The notes under the pieces are model-generated. The model was not told where the DNA came from, ran no database searches, and saw only the letters and a program-made list of their open reading frames with translations. Position numbers and translations under genes: made by a program. From Lishizhenia sp. (GTDB taxonomy: Bacteria > Bacteroidota > Bacteroidia > Flavobacteriales_D > Crocinitomicaceae), in the NCBI GenBank assembly GCA_007117055.1, contig SKHH01000237.1, positions 1-6,555 of the forward strand: 6,555 nucleotides of DNA. Reading direction: 5' to 3'. Below are positions 5,245-6,555 of the stretch, piece after piece; position 1 is the stretch's first letter; the number at the start of each line of letters is the position of its first letter.

Positions 5245-6482
5245 TGATTCAATTTGAGGAGTATACGCTGGCAAATGGACTAAGGGTAATCTTGCATCAA
5301 GATAAAACCACGCCGATGGTAGTGGTAAATACGCTTTTTGATGTGGGAGCAAGAGATGAAGATTCGAATAAAACGGGCTTTGCACATTTGTTTGAACACC
5401 TCATGTTTGGTGGGTCGGTAAATATCCCGGACTTTGATGGTCCCTTACAAAAAGCGGGTGGAAGTAGCAATGCTTTTACGAGTAATGATATAACAAATTA
5501 TTACGATGTTTTACCGGCTGTAAATTTAGAAACGGCTTTGTGGTTGGAAAGTGATCGACTTTTGTCGTTAGCTTTCTCGGATAAAAGCTTGGAAGTGCAA
5601 CGTAATGTAGTAATGGAGGAGTTTAAGCAGCGTTACCTAAACAAACCGTACGGTGATGATTGGTTGGAATTTCGTCCTTTAGCGTATGAGAAACATCCTT
5701 ATCAGTGGGCAACGATTGGTAAAAAATTAGAACACATTGAACATGCGACAATGGAGGACGTGAAGGCTTTTTTTTATAAACACTACACGCCTTCAAATGC
5801 TGTTTTATGTATCGCTGGAAATATTGAGTTAAGTCAGACAAAAGCATTGATTCAAAAATGGTACGGTGAGATTCCGGCAGGGGAGAAGTACCAACGAAAA
5901 TTGCCTGTTGAACCTCTTCAAAATGAGTTCAAACACAAACAAATAGTGAGAGATGTGCCACAAAGTGCATTTTATGTTGGGTTTAAAATGGGAGGGAAAA
6001 ATGACCACGATTATCCTTTAGCTGATATTCTCAGCGATGTGCTTGGTCGCGGGAAATCATCTCGTTTGTACCAACGACTGAAAAAGGAAAAGGAGTTGGT
6101 GACAGAGATAAGTGCTTATATTTTAGGTGCTCATGATCCTGGATTGTTGGTTATTCACGGAAAATTAGCGGATGGTGTACGTCAGGAACAAGTGAATAAA
6201 GAAATTGAGTCGATTACAGCTGAATTAAAACAAGTTCAAATTGATCAGCTTGAACTTAAAAAGACGATTGAAAAATTTAAAACAACCAAAGCTTTTGGAG
6301 AATTAGGGATTCTAAGTAAAGCAATGAGTTTGTCGTTAAATGCTTTATTAGGGGATACTAATGGTGTGAATACAGAATTGGAAAAATATGCGAAAATTAC
6401 ACCAAAGACTTTACAAGAAGTGGCAAAGGATATTTTGCGAAAAGAAAACTGTTCATTGCTAGAAATAAAATCATCAAAATAA
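5244..6482 (+). CDS. M16-family zinc metallopeptidase, catalytic subunit
   Basis: This 412-residue peptidase has the inverted zinc motif HxxEH as HLFEH at residues 48-52. His48 and His52 bind zinc and Glu51 is the catalytic base. The third ligand is Glu125 or Glu126 in VVMEEFKQR, at about the usual distance of this family. The segment GGSSNAFTSNDITNYY (72-87) is the conserved substrate-strand region. A second, non-catalytic M16-like domain occupies roughly 165-350, with GRGKSSRLYQRL at 268-279. The length is that of one half of a two-chain M16 enzyme of the mitochondrial-processing-peptidase-like type. The protein begins directly with the peptidase fold (EEYTLANGLRVIL) and lacks a signal peptide, suggesting a cytoplasmic enzyme that degrades peptides. 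It starts on a TAATG overlap with the FMN-enzyme gene and ends on another TAATG overlap with the next gene, which probably encodes its partner. No Shine-Dalgarno precedes the start. Confidence 0.92.
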   Translation: MIQFEEYTLANGLRVILHQDKTTPMVVVNTLFDVGARDEDSNKTGFAHLFEHLMFGGSVNIPDFDGPLQKAGGSSNAFTSNDITNYYDVLPAVNLETALWLESDRLLSLAFSDKSLEVQRNVVMEEFKQRYLNKPYGDDWLEFRPLAYEKHPYQWATIGKKLEHIEHATMEDVKAFFYKHYTPSNAVLCIAGNIELSQTKALIQKWYGEIPAGEKYQRKLPVEPLQNEFKHKQIVRDVPQSAFYVGFKMGGKNDHDYPLADILSDVLGRGKSSRLYQRLKKEKELVTEISAYILGAHDPGLLVIHGKLADGVRQEQVNKEIESITAELKQVQIDQLELKKTIEKFKTTKAFGELGILSKAMSLSLNALLGDTNGVNTELEKYAKITPKTLQEVAKDILRKENCSLLEIKSSK

Positions 6483-6555
6483 TGTTAGATAGATCAACAC
6501 CTCCTAACTTAAAGGATATTAAATCAATTGACTTTGTTGTACCAAGAAAGTTCAA
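6482..6555 (+). CDS. Start of a probable second M16 subunit (3' partial)
   Basis: An ATG at 6482-6484 overlaps the peptidase stop by one base (TAATG) and opens a frame that runs off the window after 24 codons: MLDRSTPPNLKDIKSIDF and onward. The opening, with a Pro-rich lead followed by a short strand, resembles the N-terminus of the non-catalytic M16 partner often encoded directly after the catalytic subunit in Bacteroidota. This is inferred mainly from position; the piece is too short to show the degenerate zinc site expected of such a partner. It has no signal peptide. Confidence 0.65.
   Translation, partial: MLDRSTPPNLKDIKSIDFVVPRKF

Noticed and set aside
5623..5847. Minus-strand 74-codon frame within the M16 peptidase gene
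   Set aside because: It lies wholly inside a well-supported plus-strand gene, with no promoter or homology.

Overview
The window looks like chromosomal DNA of a member of the Bacteroidota, most likely Flavobacteriia. It is AT-rich, most start codons lack a well-placed Shine-Dalgarno, and two upstream regions carry perfect copies of the Bacteroidota -7 promoter element TAnnTTTG (417-424 and 4260-4267). The protein set also fits: a porin-like beta-barrel ending in Phe, a secreted choloylglycine-hydrolase-type acylase, and a two-gene M16 peptidase pair. Assignment to a genus is not possible from the sequence alone.

Left part (1-442): the last 21 codons of an unidentified plus-strand gene, followed 18 bases later by a strong intrinsic terminator (85-109). 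About 330 bases without a convincing gene follow. The first two thirds of that stretch has coding-like base composition and a small open minus-strand frame of doubtful reality; the last third is AT-rich and ends in the promoter of the next operon.

Plus-strand operon 1 (443-2591): a small outer-membrane beta-barrel protein, a secreted Ntn-hydrolase of the penicillin V acylase / bile salt hydrolase family with a complete catalytic set, and a PsiE-like four-helix membrane protein. The first two genes are 17 bases apart and the last two overlap by ATGA. All three are predicted to be envelope proteins, so the unit may handle an amide-linked substrate in the periplasm. The substrate is unknown.

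Minus strand (2593-4164): a GMC-type FAD oxidoreductase of the ChoD (putative cholesterol oxidase) subgroup with a CxxCxxCxxxC motif. Its stop codon lies one base from the stop of the convergent PsiE-like gene, and its likely terminator sits inside the end of that gene.

Plus-strand operon 2 (4291 to the window edge): a FMN-dependent TIM-barrel enzyme (nitronate monooxygenase / FabK type), a zinc peptidase of family M16, and the start of a further gene that is probably the second M16 subunit. All three are joined by TAATG stop-start overlaps, which points to tight translational coupling. I see no CRISPR array, tRNA, rRNA, insertion sequence or phage gene. Most of the window reads as ordinary housekeeping or envelope metabolism; the open points are substrates, gene coupling and the left intergenic stretch.
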